Positions 53,291-63,433 are shown, counted from the stretch's first letter. The stretch: DNA of 64,000 nucleotides from Sporosarcina sp. FSL K6-1522 (GCF_038622445.1 NZ_CP152019.1:2206501-2270500); one strand, 5' to 3'. Program-made: numbers and translations. Notes: generated from the letters alone by a model not told the origin.

Positions 53291-53319
53291 CACTCAATGT
53301 CTACAAGGGGAAGGGGAAG

Positions 53320-54174
53320 ATGTTTGTGATGGATACATATACGTTTCATAATATGGAGTTAACGTGGCTAGATGGGGGCGTCAGCTATTTGGATGGAGGC
53401 ACGATGTTCGGCGTTGTTCCGAAAGCGCTGTGGTCAAGGCGCTATGAAGTGGATAATGACAACTTAATCGAACTGAGGTCCGATCCGATTTTAATCCGTT
53501 ATGAAGGAAAAAATATGTTGATTGATTCGGGGATTGGGAAAGATAAACTCGGTGAGAAAATGAAGCGTAACTTAGGCGTCCGAGCAGAAACACGAGTGGA
53601 AGAAAGCTTAAGGGAGCTTGACTTGACACCGGAAGATATTGATATGGTGCTAATGACGCATTTACACAATGACCATGCAGCTGGTTTGACGGAAAAGCAA
53701 GGCGATACTTTTGTTTCTGCTTTTCCAAATGCCGTCATCTATGTATCCCAAGTCGAGTGGGATGAGATGCGCAATCCGAATATTCGATCCAAAAATACGT
53801 ATTGGAAAGAAAATTGGGAGCCTATCCAACAGCAAGTGCAAACGTTCGAAGAGAGTTTAACAGTTGTACCTGGCGTTGAAATGCTACACACAGGTGGGCA
53901 TAGCGATGGGCATAGCGTCATTAAATTGACCCAAAATGGGGAAACGATACTTCATATGGGAGATATTATGCCAACGCAAGCGCATAGTAATCCACTATGG
54001 GTACTTGCATATGATGATTATCCAATGACTTCGATTTTTGCGAAAGAGAAGTTGATGAAAGAGGCACTTGCGGGGGGATACAAATTTATTTTTTATCATG
54101 ATGCTTTTTACAGACTTGTGAAGTGGAACGCTGATGGTAAGGAACTTGTAGAATCCGTTAAACGTTCGCGATAA
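53320..54174 (+). CDS. ytnP: Metallo-beta-lactamase-fold hydrolase (YtnP-like lactonase)
   Basis: A 284-aa protein. The metal site is in [11 protein letters not shown] (HxHxDH), with further His in [10 protein letters not shown] and Asp in HMGDIMPTQ. The N-terminal strand [28 protein letters not shown] is that of YtnP, a lactonase that degrades signalling lactones and Streptomyces inhibitors. ATG 53320 lies next to a purine-rich AAGGGGAAGGGGAAG; GTG 53326 or ATG 53329 are alternatives. It lies just after trmB as in B. subtilis. Confidence 0.88.
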   Translation: MFVMDTYTFHNMELTWLDGGVSYLDGGTMFGVVPKALWSRRYEVDNDNLIELRSDPILIRYEGKNMLIDSGIGKDKLGEKMKRNLGVRAETRVEESLRELDLTPEDIDMVLMTHLHNDHAAGLTEKQGDTFVSAFPNAVIYVSQVEWDEMRNPNIRSKNTYWKENWEPIQQQVQTFEESLTVVPGVEMLHTGGHSDGHSVIKLTQNGETILHMGDIMPTQAHSNPLWVLAYDDYPMTSIFAKEKLMKEALAGGYKFIFYHDAFYRLVKWNADGKELVESVKRSR

Positions 54175-54186
54175 TGCCAATAAATA

Positions 54187-54232
54187 AACCGTCCTTTGAT
54201 GTAGTTTTTTACTAAATCAAAGGACGGTTTTG
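54187..54232. terminator. Terminator between ytnP and ytzB
   Basis: AACCGTCCTTTGAT pairs with ATCAAAGGACGGTT, with T-rich tails on both strands. Confidence 0.88.
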
Positions 54233-54233
54233 T

Positions 54234-54548
54234 TTATTTTTGTATGAGCTCAACGACAGTGCCTGTTTTTGCATCTGCCGCAAATTCAAATTGTTCCAGC
54301 TCGCCATTTTTAATACGAGAGATACCACCACGATAGACATCCATCGAAATGACGTTGTTTGTAAATGGTTCTGTTTTCATGACAATCCATGAACCATCGA
54401 TGGGTCCTTCTTTTTTGAATGCGTCTTTAATCGAATTTAATACAGTGTCTGCTGCAATATGTTGGTTTACACGATCTAGTGCTTCATTGACGATAATGCC
54501 AGCTGCTACACCTGTTAGTACACCCGCGAGAAATTCTTTGACTTTCAC
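54234..54548 (-). CDS. ytzB: Small PepSY-domain protein YtzB
   Basis: A 104-aa protein with a hydrophobic N-terminal segment (FLAGVLTGVAAGIIV, about 6-20) that may be a membrane anchor. A PepSY domain follows (AADTVLNSIKDAFKKEGPIDGSW ... AADAKTGTVVELIQ). B. subtilis YtzB occupies the same place. A GTG start has AAGGGG about 10 bases upstream. The role is unknown; PepSY domains often inhibit peptidases. Confidence 0.82.
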   Translation of the reverse strand: MKVKEFLAGVLTGVAAGIIVNEALDRVNQHIAADTVLNSIKDAFKKEGPIDGSWIVMKTEPFTNNVISMDVYRGGISRIKNGELEQFEFAADAKTGTVVELIQK

Positions 54549-54706
54549 AGTGACTCAACCCCTTAAAGTGGTATTTGGTTAAGTGTACCACAAATTTATA
54601 GAGGATAGCGGAAGAAACCATTTGCGAAATCACTAAATCGTTGGATACTTTAGGTTATATCGTCTACACTATTTAGTATACATATAAAGTGGGGGGACTA
54701 CAGGCC

Positions 54707-55780
54707 ATGCAAAAAGAAACGCTAGAGATGTTCAGGACATTGACGGAGCTTCCAGGGGCTCCAGGCAATGAATACGCAGTACGGCAATATATGCGTAGTG
54801 AATTAGGAAAGTATGCAGATGAATTGATTCAAGATAATCTTGGTGGGATTTTTGGTGTGCGAAAAGGGCCAGAAGATGGGCCGCGAATTATGGTTGCGGG
54901 CCATATGGATGAGGTTGGTTTCATGGTGAGCGCCATTACGGATAATGGGATGATTCGCTTTCAACCGCTCGGGGGGTGGTGGAGCCAAGTATTGCTAGCA
55001 CAGCGCGTTGAAATTATAACAGACAAGGGACCTATTATCGGGGTCATTGGTTCCATTCCACCACATTTGCTAAGTGATGCAGTGCGCAATAAGCCGATGG
55101 ATATGAAAAACATGCTGATTGATATTGGTGCGGATGATAAAGAAGATGCCATACGAATAGGGATTCGTCCTGGTCAACAGATTGTACCAATTTGTCCATT
55201 TACACCGATGGCGAATGATAAAAAAATTCTCGCAAAAGCATGGGATAACCGCTATGGGTGTGGGCTGGCAATTGAATTGTTAAAAGAATTGCATGGTGAA
55301 AAGCTACCGAACCATTTGTATTCGGGAGCAAATGTCATGGAAGAAGTCGGGCTACGTGGGGCACAGGCAGCGGCAACGATGATTAACCCAGACTTGTTCT
55401 TTGCATTAGACGCAAGCCCAGCAAATGATGCGTCAGGTGATAAGAATGAATTTGGTCAACTTGGTAAAGGCACATTGCTCCGTATTTTTGACCGTTCGAT
55501 GGTGACACATCGTGGCATGCGTGAATTTATTTTGGATATGGCAGAAACACATAATATTCCGTATCAATATTTCATTTCACAAGGTGGTACGGATGCGGGG
55601 CGGGTTCACGTTGCAAATGAAGGTGTGCCAAGTGCGGTCATTGGGATTTGCTCACGGTATATTCATACATCTGGTTCAATTATCCACACAGACGATTACG
55701 CAGCGGCGAAAGAGCTACTCGTCAAGCTTGTGCGAGCATGCGATAAAACGACGGTGGAAACCATTAAACAGAACGTATAA
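54707..55780 (+). CDS. ytoP: M42-family glutamyl aminopeptidase (YtoP)
   Basis: A 357-aa di-metal aminopeptidase. Ligands and catalytic residues are in [33 protein letters not shown] and DASPAND; a late His is in [13 protein letters not shown]42 enzymes form large tetrahedral peptidase assemblies and trim short peptides. GTGGGGGGA precedes ATG 54707. It is monocistronic, as judged from the terminator after it. Confidence 0.92.
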   Translation: MQKETLEMFRTLTELPGAPGNEYAVRQYMRSELGKYADELIQDNLGGIFGVRKGPEDGPRIMVAGHMDEVGFMVSAITDNGMIRFQPLGGWWSQVLLAQRVEIITDKGPIIGVIGSIPPHLLSDAVRNKPMDMKNMLIDIGADDKEDAIRIGIRPGQQIVPICPFTPMANDKKILAKAWDNRYGCGLAIELLKELHGEKLPNHLYSGANVMEEVGLRGAQAAATMINPDLFFALDASPANDASGDKNEFGQLGKGTLLRIFDRSMVTHRGMREFILDMAETHNIPYQYFISQGGTDAGRVHVANEGVPSAVIGICSRYIHTSGSIIHTDDYAAAKELLVKLVRACDKTTVETIKQNV

Positions 55781-55812
55781 GACAAGTTACGTCTAGGTAT
55801 ATGTAATGAAAG

Positions 55813-55858
55813 TGTCGCCCTTCCGTACTTATATAGCGTGAAGGGCGATTTCAATTTT
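55813..55858 (+). terminator. Terminator of ytoP
   Basis: TCGCCCTTC pairs with GAAGGGCGA, followed by TTTCAATTTT. Confidence 0.75.
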
Positions 55859-55883
55859 GGGAAAAACAAGGGGGAATAGATAG

Positions 55884-56429
55884 ATGGAATTTATGATCGG
55901 CTCAACAAACCCTGCAAAAGTACAAGCCGCAAAACAGGCGATTGCTATGCACTTTCCAACAGCAACGGTTTTGGAAACGACGGTTGAATCGGGTGTCTCA
56001 GTCCAGCCATTTGGCGATGAAGAGACTAGATTAGGCGCTATTAACCGTGCATTGCGGGCGGCTGGGATGGCAAGGGAAGCAGTCAGCGGGATTGGCATGG
56101 AAGGTGGCGTGCGTATGATTGAGGGACAGATGTACCTATGTAATTGGGGCGCATTAGTGCTACCGGATGGGACAAGGTTTACAGCTGGCGGCGCACAAAT
56201 ACCACTACCACAAGAAATCGCCAAGGAAATCACCGCAGGAAAAGAATTAGGCCCAGTCGTAGACGCATATTTTCAGGCGAATGGGATTCGACAGAAGGAA
56301 GGTGCAATGGGTATGTTTACAGCGCAGGCAGTCAGTCGTGGCGAGTTGTTTGAACATATCCTGCATCTTTTATTAGGGCAATTGAAGTATCATCTAGCTG
56401 TCATTGAGGACGATAGAACGGCTAAGTGA
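55884..56429 (+). CDS. DUF84 protein, inosine/xanthosine triphosphatase-like
   Basis: A 181-aa protein of the YjjX/DUF84 family. It starts IGSTNPAKVQAAKQAI, then has VQPFGDEETRLGAINRA and GIGMEGGV, all standard. Relatives hydrolyse non-canonical purine triphosphates (ITP, XTP) and clean the nucleotide pool. AAGGGGGAA lies upstream of the ATG. It stands between ytoP and the ytpQ group, a place where B. subtilis has another gene. Confidence 0.85.
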   Translation: MEFMIGSTNPAKVQAAKQAIAMHFPTATVLETTVESGVSVQPFGDEETRLGAINRALRAAGMAREAVSGIGMEGGVRMIEGQMYLCNWGALVLPDGTRFTAGGAQIPLPQEIAKEITAGKELGPVVDAYFQANGIRQKEGAMGMFTAQAVSRGELFEHILHLLLGQLKYHLAVIEDDRTAK

Positions 56430-56471
56430 GTAAAATACTAGCTTATGAAAATGAACACTAAAGCCCATTTG

Positions 56472-56500
56472 TTGCAACTGTTAAGTAACAACATTAAAAT
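56472..56500 (+). promoter_or_regulatory. Promoter of the lipoprotein-ytpQ-ytpR group
   Basis: TTGCAA, 17 bases, TAAAAT, 40 bases before the start codon. The spacer has the palindrome GTTAAGTAAC. Confidence 0.6.
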
Positions 56501-56539
56501 GAGAGAAGTAATCTAATTTTAATGAATGGAGGAAGGCGA

Positions 56540-57076
56540 ATGTTCCGAGCATGGAAATTCATATTCCTATTGACAGTATCTCTGTTGCTTCTTGCTGGAT
56601 GTGGTAAGACACTTGAGGAGCGTGCAGTGGCCGGCGTTGAAGCGGCGAAAGTAGCATTTGAGTCAGATGAAAAAGAACAGACAGATGAGATTGACGGTGT
56701 CAATTTATATAAGCCTGCTGGATTTACAATCAATGATAAATCAGATAGTCAAAATATCCTCTTAACGAAGGGGAAGGAGACATTTATCCTATTTATCAAC
56801 CCGAACGAACATAGCGGGAGTCCTTTATTTCATGAACTCTTGGTAGGAGATAGCAGTAAGGAAATTATCGAGAAAGCAACGTTTGAGACGGATGACGGCT
56901 TTGGTTTTGCTGCTGTGGTAAAAGGTGAAGAGGATCGGGTAGAGCTTGTTGCGAGTGTAGGTGGCGTAAAAATGACAGCAATGTCAAAGGATAAGAAGAT
57001 TGAAGAAAATTTAGCAACGATGATGGAAATTGTACGTTCTATCGAACAGGATACGGAGATAAATGGAGGCAATTAA
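56540..57076 (+). CDS. Lipoprotein of unknown function
   Basis: A 178-aa secreted lipoprotein: signal peptide FKFIFLLTVSLLLL-type and lipobox LLAGC (Cys at about 22). The mature part is acidic, with two alpha/beta units (LYKPAGFTINDKSDSQNILL ... KATFETDDGFGFAAVVKGEEDRVELVASVGG), reminiscent of DUF4367/PsbP-like folds, but I cannot name it. GGAGG is 7 bases upstream of ATG 56540. Its stop abuts the ytpQ start, so the two are coupled. In B. subtilis this slot is held by the thioredoxin-like ytpP. Confidence 0.75.
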   Translation: MFRAWKFIFLLTVSLLLLAGCGKTLEERAVAGVEAAKVAFESDEKEQTDEIDGVNLYKPAGFTINDKSDSQNILLTKGKETFILFINPNEHSGSPLFHELLVGDSSKEIIEKATFETDDGFGFAAVVKGEEDRVELVASVGGVKMTAMSKDKKIEENLATMMEIVRSIEQDTEINGGN

Positions 57077-57895
57077 GTGAAATCACAACAACTTGTAGAC
57101 GTGTTGAAAGAGCGTCTGCCATCTGAACATTTTCAATGGCAATTTGATCGGAAAACAGACAAGGTACGACTCGAACATACTATTTTGAAAAAAGGCATGG
57201 ACATTTCATTGCCGGAAATTCTTGCGAAATATGAACAGAAAAAAGAGGCGGCCATCGAGGAAATCGTCTATACAATTGATGAAACATTTAAAGCGATGGA
57301 AAAAGAAAATGCTGTGGGATTTGCAGAGAGCGCGGCTGTTTACCCGGTTATCCGATCGACCTCATTCCCACAAAAATCTTCTGCTGGAAATCGTTTTCTC
57401 ACAAAGGATCATACTGCTGAGACACGAATCTATTACGCATTGGATCTAGGGACAACGTATCGTCTCATCGATGAAAGTATGTTGGAAGCGATTGGTTTGT
57501 CTGAAACAGAAATTATGGAAGCAGCCCTCTTTCGTGTGCGCGCATTGCCGATTGATATGAAGAAGGACGAGGTTTCCGATAATATCTATTACTTTATCAA
57601 TAATAATGATGGTTACGATGCAAGCCGCATTTTGAATAGTGCTTTTTTGAAAGAGATGGAAGAAAAAATCAAAGGCCATATGACCGTTTCTGTACCCCAT
57701 CAAGATGTGCTCATTATTGGTGACATTCGGAATGACACGGGGTATGATGTGCTAGCACAGATGTCGATGCACTTCTTTACGACAGGCGCGGTTCCTGTGA
57801 CATCGCTATCATTTATTTATAAAGATGGAAAACTTGAGCCGATTTTTATAATGGCCAAAAATCGTTTGGCAAGAAGGGAAGGAAGAAAGAAATGA
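57077..57895 (+). CDS. ytpQ: DUF1444 protein YtpQ
   Basis: A 272-aa protein of the UPF0354/DUF1444 family: IYPVIRSTSFP-type segment (VYPVIRSTSFPQKS), YYALDLGTTYRLIDE, and DILIIGDIRND-like (DVLIIGDIRNDTGYDVLAQMSMHFF). The function is unknown. GTG start with GGAGG 7 bases upstream. It overlaps ytpR by four bases. Confidence 0.9.
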   Translation: MKSQQLVDVLKERLPSEHFQWQFDRKTDKVRLEHTILKKGMDISLPEILAKYEQKKEAAIEEIVYTIDETFKAMEKENAVGFAESAAVYPVIRSTSFPQKSSAGNRFLTKDHTAETRIYYALDLGTTYRLIDESMLEAIGLSETEIMEAALFRVRALPIDMKKDEVSDNIYYFINNNDGYDASRILNSAFLKEMEEKIKGHMTVSVPHQDVLIIGDIRNDTGYDVLAQMSMHFFTTGAVPVTSLSFIYKDGKLEPIFIMAKNRLARREGRKK

Positions 57896-58497
57896 ATGCA
57901 TTTTATAACTTGAATGGTGTTGGAGATGTACTGATTGTACAGCTGACACCATCACGTCCGGAAGCTGTTACAACAAAGACTACAGGTGATGTGACGCTCG
58001 TATATGATGAGTCAACAACTGAATTAGTAGGCTTTAACCTCTTTAAAGCAGCATCATATATCAAACTTGACGAGGTTGGTAGAGTGGACTTGACACCAGC
58101 AATTGTTGAACAAATTCAAGAAGCACTTCATAAAAATGAAGCTGGCATTGATTTGAATGCAGATTTGTCGCCTAAATTTGTTGTCGGTCATGTTGTCACA
58201 AAAGAGAAGCATCCAAATGCGGACAAGCTGAACATTTGTACAGTCGATGTTGGCGATGAAACCGTTCAAATTGTTTGTGGTGCAGCGAATGTAGAAGCTG
58301 GACAAAAAGTGGTTGTTGCCAAAGTTGGCGCGGTCATGCCATCTGGAATGGTGATTCGAGATGCGGAACTTCGTGGCGTTGCTTCGGCGGGGATGATTTG
58401 CTCGGCGAAGGAACTAGCTTTACCAAATGCACCTGAAGCGAAAGGAATTCTCGTCCTTGACGACAATGCTGTAGCTGGAGAAGCGTTTAGTAAATAA
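57892..58497 (+). CDS. ytpR: tRNA-binding-domain protein YtpR
   Basis: A 201-aa protein. The N-terminal half is a DUF4479 domain, and residues about 95-200 form an OB-fold tRNA-binding domain related to the PheT N-terminus (VVGHVVTKEKHPNADKLNICTVDVGDE, IVCGAANVEAGQKVVVAKVGAVMPSG). It probably acts on tRNA; the role is unknown. Its ATG overlaps the ytpQ stop. Confidence 0.9.
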   Translation: MNAFYNLNGVGDVLIVQLTPSRPEAVTTKTTGDVTLVYDESTTELVGFNLFKAASYIKLDEVGRVDLTPAIVEQIQEALHKNEAGIDLNADLSPKFVVGHVVTKEKHPNADKLNICTVDVGDETVQIVCGAANVEAGQKVVVAKVGAVMPSGMVIRDAELRGVASAGMICSAKELALPNAPEAKGILVLDDNAVAGEAFSK

Positions 58498-58524
58498 ATG
58501 AAAGAAGTAGATAATAGATACAGA

Positions 58525-58562
58525 GGAAAAACGTGCTGAGAGGGCGCGTTTTTCTTTTTTTT
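58525..58562 (+). terminator. Terminator of the ytpR group
   Basis: GAAAAACG pairs with CGTTTTTC (loop 14), then a long T run. Confidence 0.75.
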
Positions 58563-58571
58563 TGGATTGAT

Positions 58572-58601
58572 TTGATTTAGATGGGTTAGTACTGTTAAAA
58601 T
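58572..58601 (+). promoter_or_regulatory. Promoter of sftA
   Basis: TTGATT, 18 bases, TAAAAT, about 30 bases before the TTG start. Confidence 0.5.
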
Positions 58602-58631
58602 AGATTGATTGACACGAAAAGAGTGATAGCG

Positions 58632-61280
58632 TTGAGTTTCTTTAAAAAAATAGTGAATCGGCTTTTTGGCCCAGATGATGACGATAAAGTAGAAAATATC
58701 TATGAAGAACCAGAAGGAAAATATGATGAGGTTCCTGAGAATCATGATACAAAGCAAGGACCTTTATTCCGTTTTCCGATTATTTCAGATGCGGAAATCT
58801 ATGGATGGGATGATGAGCCAACACCAGAGCGTGAACGTCCTAAAGCCACTGTACTTGCCGAAGAGAGTGAAGAGGATTATGAAACGATTCCACTCTATGA
58901 AAATGAGAGATGGAAAGGTGACCGTAGTGTTGGTACCATCTACAAGGCAGGTAGCGCTTTGAAGTATGGTGTAGAAACCGGACGCCAACAGTCTATATTA
59001 CGAACGAGCAGTACGATAAGTGAAAAGAAACAAGTAGCACAGACAAATGAAAGTGTGCAAAAACGCTCAAACAGACCGTTTATTCCAACAACAGTGCCAT
59101 CGCCGGTACATGGCTATACGCCGGTTAAAAAAGAGAAAATAGCGGAGTGGGTTGAAGAGCGGCAGGAGCAATTGCCAGAGCAAGAAGCTGTGGCTATGCC
59201 AGTAACCCCTCCAGTGGAAGAAGAACGGTTGGCGGCTACTCCACCAGTTGAATTACTGGAGGAAGAAACCGTGCTTATACCAGTGGCGGAAGAGCAATTG
59301 GCAACTACTCTACCCATTGAATCGCCAGAGCAAGAAGCGGTGTTTACGCCGATAGAACCATCAGTAGTGGAAGAGGCGCAAACAGACCATACACCAGAAG
59401 TAGCCCCACCTGTACAAGAAGAACGGATAGTTGTTTCTCCATCGGCAGACGAAGTGATTGAAGAGCAAATGATCGATAGCAGCGATGCTAAAGAGGACTT
59501 CGTAGCAGAGGGTGTGCCGCAAGCTGTCACATCGCTGGTGGATGAACTGGTTGAAGAGACACCGGAAATTTTAGGAATTACTTCACCAAATACGGAACAT
59601 ACTACAGACATTGAAGATCCTGTAGTTGATTCAGAGAGCCTTCCGGTAGCAAGTGAATCGGACATAGAGGACAACAAAGAGCGGATTGTGCCTTTTAATG
59701 TATTGATGTTGAAATCTGATAAGGAAAAGCTAGAGGCCAAACGGGCTTTTTTGCCACAAGTAGAGGCGCCTATAGAGAAGAAAGTTGAAGTGCCCAATAC
59801 AATTAGTGTGTCAAAGCCCCTTCCAGTAGCGGCAGTGAATGAAGATGTAATTGAAGTGGAAGAAGAACCGTATTATGCATTGCCTTCTTTGGATTTATTA
59901 ATCCCACCAGAAGCGCAAATTGAGGATACGGAGTGGCTGGAAACACAGTCTGAAAAATTGGAGGAAGCGTTGTCCCATTTTGCGGTTCAAGCGAATGTGA
60001 TTGAAGCTGTACAAGGGCCAACGGTGACACGGTTTGAGTTGACAGTGGGGCAGGGAACGAAAGTGAGTAAGGTGCGCAATTTAACAGATGATTTAAAGTT
60101 GGCACTTGCCGCAGAGGATATTCGAATCCAGGCGCCAATTCCCGGAAGAAGTTCGATTGGGATTGAAATACCGAATCGCAAGACGCGCCCTGTTCGTATA
60201 TCTGAGGTGATTGGAGCGGAAAAGTTTCAACGTTCCTCCTCGCCGCTAGAGGCAGTGTTAGGGCTTAGTTTAACAGGGGCACCTGTAACACTGGATCTCT
60301 GTAAAATGCCTCATGGTATGATTGCGGGCGCAACGGGTTCTGGAAAGTCTGTTTGCATCAATTCAATATTGGTTAGCTTATTGTATAAGGCGTCGCCGAC
60401 AGATTTGAAAATGATGCTGATTGATCCGAAGATGGTTGAGCTTGCACCATTCAATGGAATCCCTCACCTCATCAGCCCAGTGATCACGGATGTAAAGGCT
60501 GCAACAGCTGCGCTGAAGTGGGCAGTAGCGGAAATGGAACGACGTTATGAGTTGCTGGCTCATGCCGGTGTTCGAGACATTGAACGCTATAACAAAGTCG
60601 TCACAGAGAGCCGTCGCTTTTCGTTGAAAATGCCGTATTTGTTAATTGTCATTGATGAGCTTGCCGACTTAATGATGATGGCGCCTGCTGATGTAGAAGT
60701 GTCCATTAGTCGTATTGCACAGAAAGCACGGGCATGTGGTATTCACTTAATCATTGCAACGCAACGTCCGTCTGTTGACGTCATTACAGGGACGATTAAA
60801 GCGAACGTACCAACGCGAATTGCTTTTTCCGTATCTTCTCAAATTGATTCTAGAACAATTATCGATTCGCCAGGAGCCGAAAGACTTCTCGGTAGAGGGG
60901 ATATGCTTTATATTGGTAACGGCAAGTCGTCTGCGGTGAGGCTTCAAGGGACATTTGTCACGGATGATGAAATTGAGCGTATAATAGAACACGTTCGGAA
61001 CGAAGCAACACCTACGTATTTGTTTGGCCAAGAAGATTTGCTGGCAAATGCAATTGAGGAAGAGGAGACAGATCCGCTTTTTGAGGAAGCATGTAAGTTT
61101 ATTCTCGAGCAAGGAAGTGCCTCTACATCGCTATTGCAACGTAATTTCAGTATCGGTTACAATCGAGCAGCCAAACTAATTGATCGGATGGAGAAAAGTG
61201 GATTTATCTCAGGACAGCGTGGAAGTAAAGCGCGAGATGTCTACTTGACAGAAAGTGATGTTATGCAGCTTAGGGAATGA
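58632..61280 (+). CDS. sftA: DNA translocase SftA (FtsK/SpoIIIE family, soluble)
   Basis: An 882-aa hexameric DNA pump that clears chromosome DNA from the division septum. There are no membrane helices. A 330-residue acidic Pro/Glu linker separates the short N-terminus from the motor, which includes the alpha domain (TVTRFELTVGQGTKVSKVRNL), Walker A GATGSGKSV, Walker B LLIVIDELADLMM and ATQRPSVDVITG. The gamma winged helix ends it (LLQRNFSIGYNRAAKLIDRME). The linker holds repeats rich in PVE-EE and EEQLATT-type units. TTG 58632 gives the family start MSFFKK; an ATG at 58605 is upstream, near the promoter. murC follows as in B. subtilis. Confidence 0.93.
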   Translation: MSFFKKIVNRLFGPDDDDKVENIYEEPEGKYDEVPENHDTKQGPLFRFPIISDAEIYGWDDEPTPERERPKATVLAEESEEDYETIPLYENERWKGDRSVGTIYKAGSALKYGVETGRQQSILRTSSTISEKKQVAQTNESVQKRSNRPFIPTTVPSPVHGYTPVKKEKIAEWVEERQEQLPEQEAVAMPVTPPVEEERLAATPPVELLEEETVLIPVAEEQLATTLPIESPEQEAVFTPIEPSVVEEAQTDHTPEVAPPVQEERIVVSPSADEVIEEQMIDSSDAKEDFVAEGVPQAVTSLVDELVEETPEILGITSPNTEHTTDIEDPVVDSESLPVASESDIEDNKERIVPFNVLMLKSDKEKLEAKRAFLPQVEAPIEKKVEVPNTISVSKPLPVAAVNEDVIEVEEEPYYALPSLDLLIPPEAQIEDTEWLETQSEKLEEALSHFAVQANVIEAVQGPTVTRFELTVGQGTKVSKVRNLTDDLKLALAAEDIRIQAPIPGRSSIGIEIPNRKTRPVRISEVIGAEKFQRSSSPLEAVLGLSLTGAPVTLDLCKMPHGMIAGATGSGKSVCINSILVSLLYKASPTDLKMMLIDPKMVELAPFNGIPHLISPVITDVKAATAALKWAVAEMERRYELLAHAGVRDIERYNKVVTESRRFSLKMPYLLIVIDELADLMMMAPADVEVSISRIAQKARACGIHLIIATQRPSVDVITGTIKANVPTRIAFSVSSQIDSRTIIDSPGAERLLGRGDMLYIGNGKSSAVRLQGTFVTDDEIERIIEHVRNEATPTYLFGQEDLLANAIEEEETDPLFEEACKFILEQGSASTSLLQRNFSIGYNRAAKLIDRMEKSGFISGQRGSKARDVYLTESDVMQLRE

Positions 61281-61411
61281 CATCCGCTAAACAAAGATAA
61301 AGCGGGCATTATGCATAATTGGTGGTATAATAATGGGTAAAGCCATCGACGTATAGACGTTGAGGTATATTTGATTACAGGGGCACAGAAATGACCCCGG
61401 GAGGTTGCAAT

Positions 61412-62725
61412 ATGACAGTGTTCCATTTTGTGGGAATTAAAGGATCGGGGATGAGTTCCCTCGCGCAAATCCTTCATGATTCCGCTTATGAAGTGCAAGG
61501 TTCGGATGTAGAAAAGTATTTCTTTACGGAAGATCCCCTTCATGAAAGAAAAATAGCCGTGTTACCATTTGATGAAATAAATATTAAACCAGGGATGACA
61601 ATTATTGCGGGGAATGCTTTTCCTGATAGTCACCCTGAGTTGGTGAAAGCAAACGAAATAGGATTAGAAATTATTCGTTACCATGATTTCCTGGGAAATT
61701 ATATGAAGAAATTTATTTCCGTTGGGGTTACAGGTTCTCATGGTAAAACATCGACAACTGGGCTGTTAGCGCATGTTTTATCGGGGCATGCGCCTACGTC
61801 TTATTTAATTGGAGACGGGACGGGAAGAGGACCAGAGGCTAGTGAGTACTTTGTTTTTGAAGCATGCGAATATAAACGACATTTTCTCTCCTATGATCCT
61901 GACTACGCAATTATGACGAATATTGATTTTGATCATCCAGATTATTTTAAAAATCTGGAGGATGTTTTGGATGCATTTGGTGAAATGGCTCTGCGTGTAA
62001 ATAAAGCTATTATTGCTTGTGGTGATGATATTCACCTGCAAAAAATTCAGGCCAATGTGCCTGTTGTTTACTATGGCTTTGATGAAATGAATGATTTTGC
62101 AGCAAAAAACATTGTTAAAACGGCCGAACATTCGACTTTTGACGTTTTTGTACGCAATGAATTCTACCATACGTTTACGATTCCTCTTGCAGGTGATCAT
62201 GCAATTCTCAACGCGTTAGGCGTGATTGCGCTTTGTCATTATGAGGGCGTTTCAGCAGCTACTGTTGAGGAAAGGCTATTATCATTCCATGGCGTGAAAC
62301 GACGATTTACAATTTCGGAAGTCGATGGACGGACGATTGTGGATGATTATGCTCACCATCCAACGGAAATTGCAGCGACCTTGCAATCAGCCAAACAGAA
62401 GTATCCAAATCATGAGCTAGTAGCCATTTTTCAGCCACATACATTTACACGAACTGCAGCACTTATGAAGGAATTTGCAGAAAGTTTGGCGCCTGCTGAT
62501 CACGTATATTTATGTGATATATTTGGTTCGGCGCGTGAAAAAGCAGGTAACTTGACCATTGATGATTTGGTTGCCAAAATACCTGGGGCAAAGCATCTTG
62601 AATTGGATGATATTGGAGTGCTAGACGCTCATGGACACACAGTTTACTTGTTCATGGGAGCTGGCGATGTTCAAAAATATCTACATGCATTTGCGAGTTA
62701 TATTGAGAAAGATGAAACAGCTTGA
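61412..62725 (+). CDS. murC: UDP-N-acetylmuramate-L-alanine ligase
   Basis: A 437-aa Mur ligase adding L-Ala to UDP-MurNAc. The Rossmann start is [16 protein letters not shown], the ATP loop [13 protein letters not shown], the middle domain ends [13 protein letters not shown], and the C-domain has [15 protein letters not shown] and [12 protein letters not shown] 61412 has GGGAGG 8 bases upstream. Standard length. It is essential for the cell wall. Confidence 0.95.
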   Translation: MTVFHFVGIKGSGMSSLAQILHDSAYEVQGSDVEKYFFTEDPLHERKIAVLPFDEINIKPGMTIIAGNAFPDSHPELVKANEIGLEIIRYHDFLGNYMKKFISVGVTGSHGKTSTTGLLAHVLSGHAPTSYLIGDGTGRGPEASEYFVFEACEYKRHFLSYDPDYAIMTNIDFDHPDYFKNLEDVLDAFGEMALRVNKAIIACGDDIHLQKIQANVPVVYYGFDEMNDFAAKNIVKTAEHSTFDVFVRNEFYHTFTIPLAGDHAILNALGVIALCHYEGVSAATVEERLLSFHGVKRRFTISEVDGRTIVDDYAHHPTEIAATLQSAKQKYPNHELVAIFQPHTFTRTAALMKEFAESLAPADHVYLCDIFGSAREKAGNLTIDDLVAKIPGAKHLELDDIGVLDAHGHTVYLFMGAGDVQKYLHAFASYIEKDETA

Positions 62726-62752
62726 TCCAATGGGATCAGCTGTTTTGTTTTT
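62715..62752 (+). terminator. Terminator overlapping the murC stop
   Basis: AACAGCT-GATCC pairs with GGATC-AGCTGTT, then TTGTTTTT. The stem begins inside the last murC codons. Confidence 0.75.
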
Positions 62753-62897
62753 GGAAGCCCTTTATAATTCGGTGAACTTGATTTGGCTACGTGTTTTATA
62801 CACATTATGGACATAAATTCAGTTCGTATTTCCAAATCATTTTACTATTTATGAAGGGAAATGGAGAAAGATGTCGAAGATGTTCTATAGGCATAAT

Positions 62898-62923
62898 GTT
62901 TATTTTGCCTGAGAAAAGGGAAC
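62898..62923 (+). promoter_or_regulatory. SigB-like promoter of ytxGH
   Basis: GTTTAT, 14 bases, GGGAAC resembles the SigB consensus (GTTTAA-N12-14-GGGWAW). B. subtilis ytxGHJ is known to be a SigB-dependent stress operon. Confidence 0.55.
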
Positions 62924-62962
62924 ACAGTGTATTAGGAACAAGCAGTTGGAGGAGGCAGTATC

Positions 62963-63433
62963 ATGGAAAATTTATTGTACATAGCAGCTATCGTCGCTGC
63001 AATCGCATTTTTGATTTTATGCGTAAGTTTGGCGATGACGTTGTTCTCTGTGAAGAAAACATTGCAAAGTGTTTCTGAAACGATGGACGGGCTTACAGTT
63101 CAACTTGAAGGGATTACGAAAGAAACAGCAGATCTTCTTCACAAGACCAATAGCCTAGCTGAAGATATTCAGCAGAAGTCGGAGAAATTGAATACGGTTG
63201 TGGATGCAGTGAAAGGCGTGGGAGAGTCAGTTTCGGGGCTTAATTCGTCCGTTCGAAGAGTATCTGAATCAATTACAACGGGTGCCGAACAAAATGCTGA
63301 TAAAATTGCGCAAGCTGTTCAATGGAGCAATGTCGTTATCGACATCATGGCGAAAGTGAAAGAGCGGAAACCACAAAGTGCAAAGAGCAAGGGATGGACA
63401 GTGTATAAGCCGGGGCAGGGGCTAAAGAAATAA
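62963..63433 (+). CDS. ytxG: DUF948 general-stress protein YtxG
   Basis: A 156-aa protein with one N-terminal membrane helix (LYIAAIVAAIAFLILCVSLAMTLF, about 4-27), then a coiled coil of DUF948 type (SVKKTLQSVSETMDGLTVQLEGITKETADLL). The C-terminus is basic. Known as a general stress protein of unknown mechanism. GGAGGAGG lies 8 bases upstream of the ATG. It is first of the ytxG-ytxH pair. Confidence 0.88.
   Translation: MENLLYIAAIVAAIAFLILCVSLAMTLFSVKKTLQSVSETMDGLTVQLEGITKETADLLHKTNSLAEDIQQKSEKLNTVVDAVKGVGESVSGLNSSVRRVSESITTGAEQNADKIAQAVQWSNVVIDIMAKVKERKPQSAKSKGWTVYKPGQGLKK

Noticed and set aside
59114..59797. Long open frame on the minus strand inside sftA, Ser/Thr-rich
   Set aside because: It is the mirror of the acidic low-complexity linker codons; it has no ribosome site and no recognisable domain.
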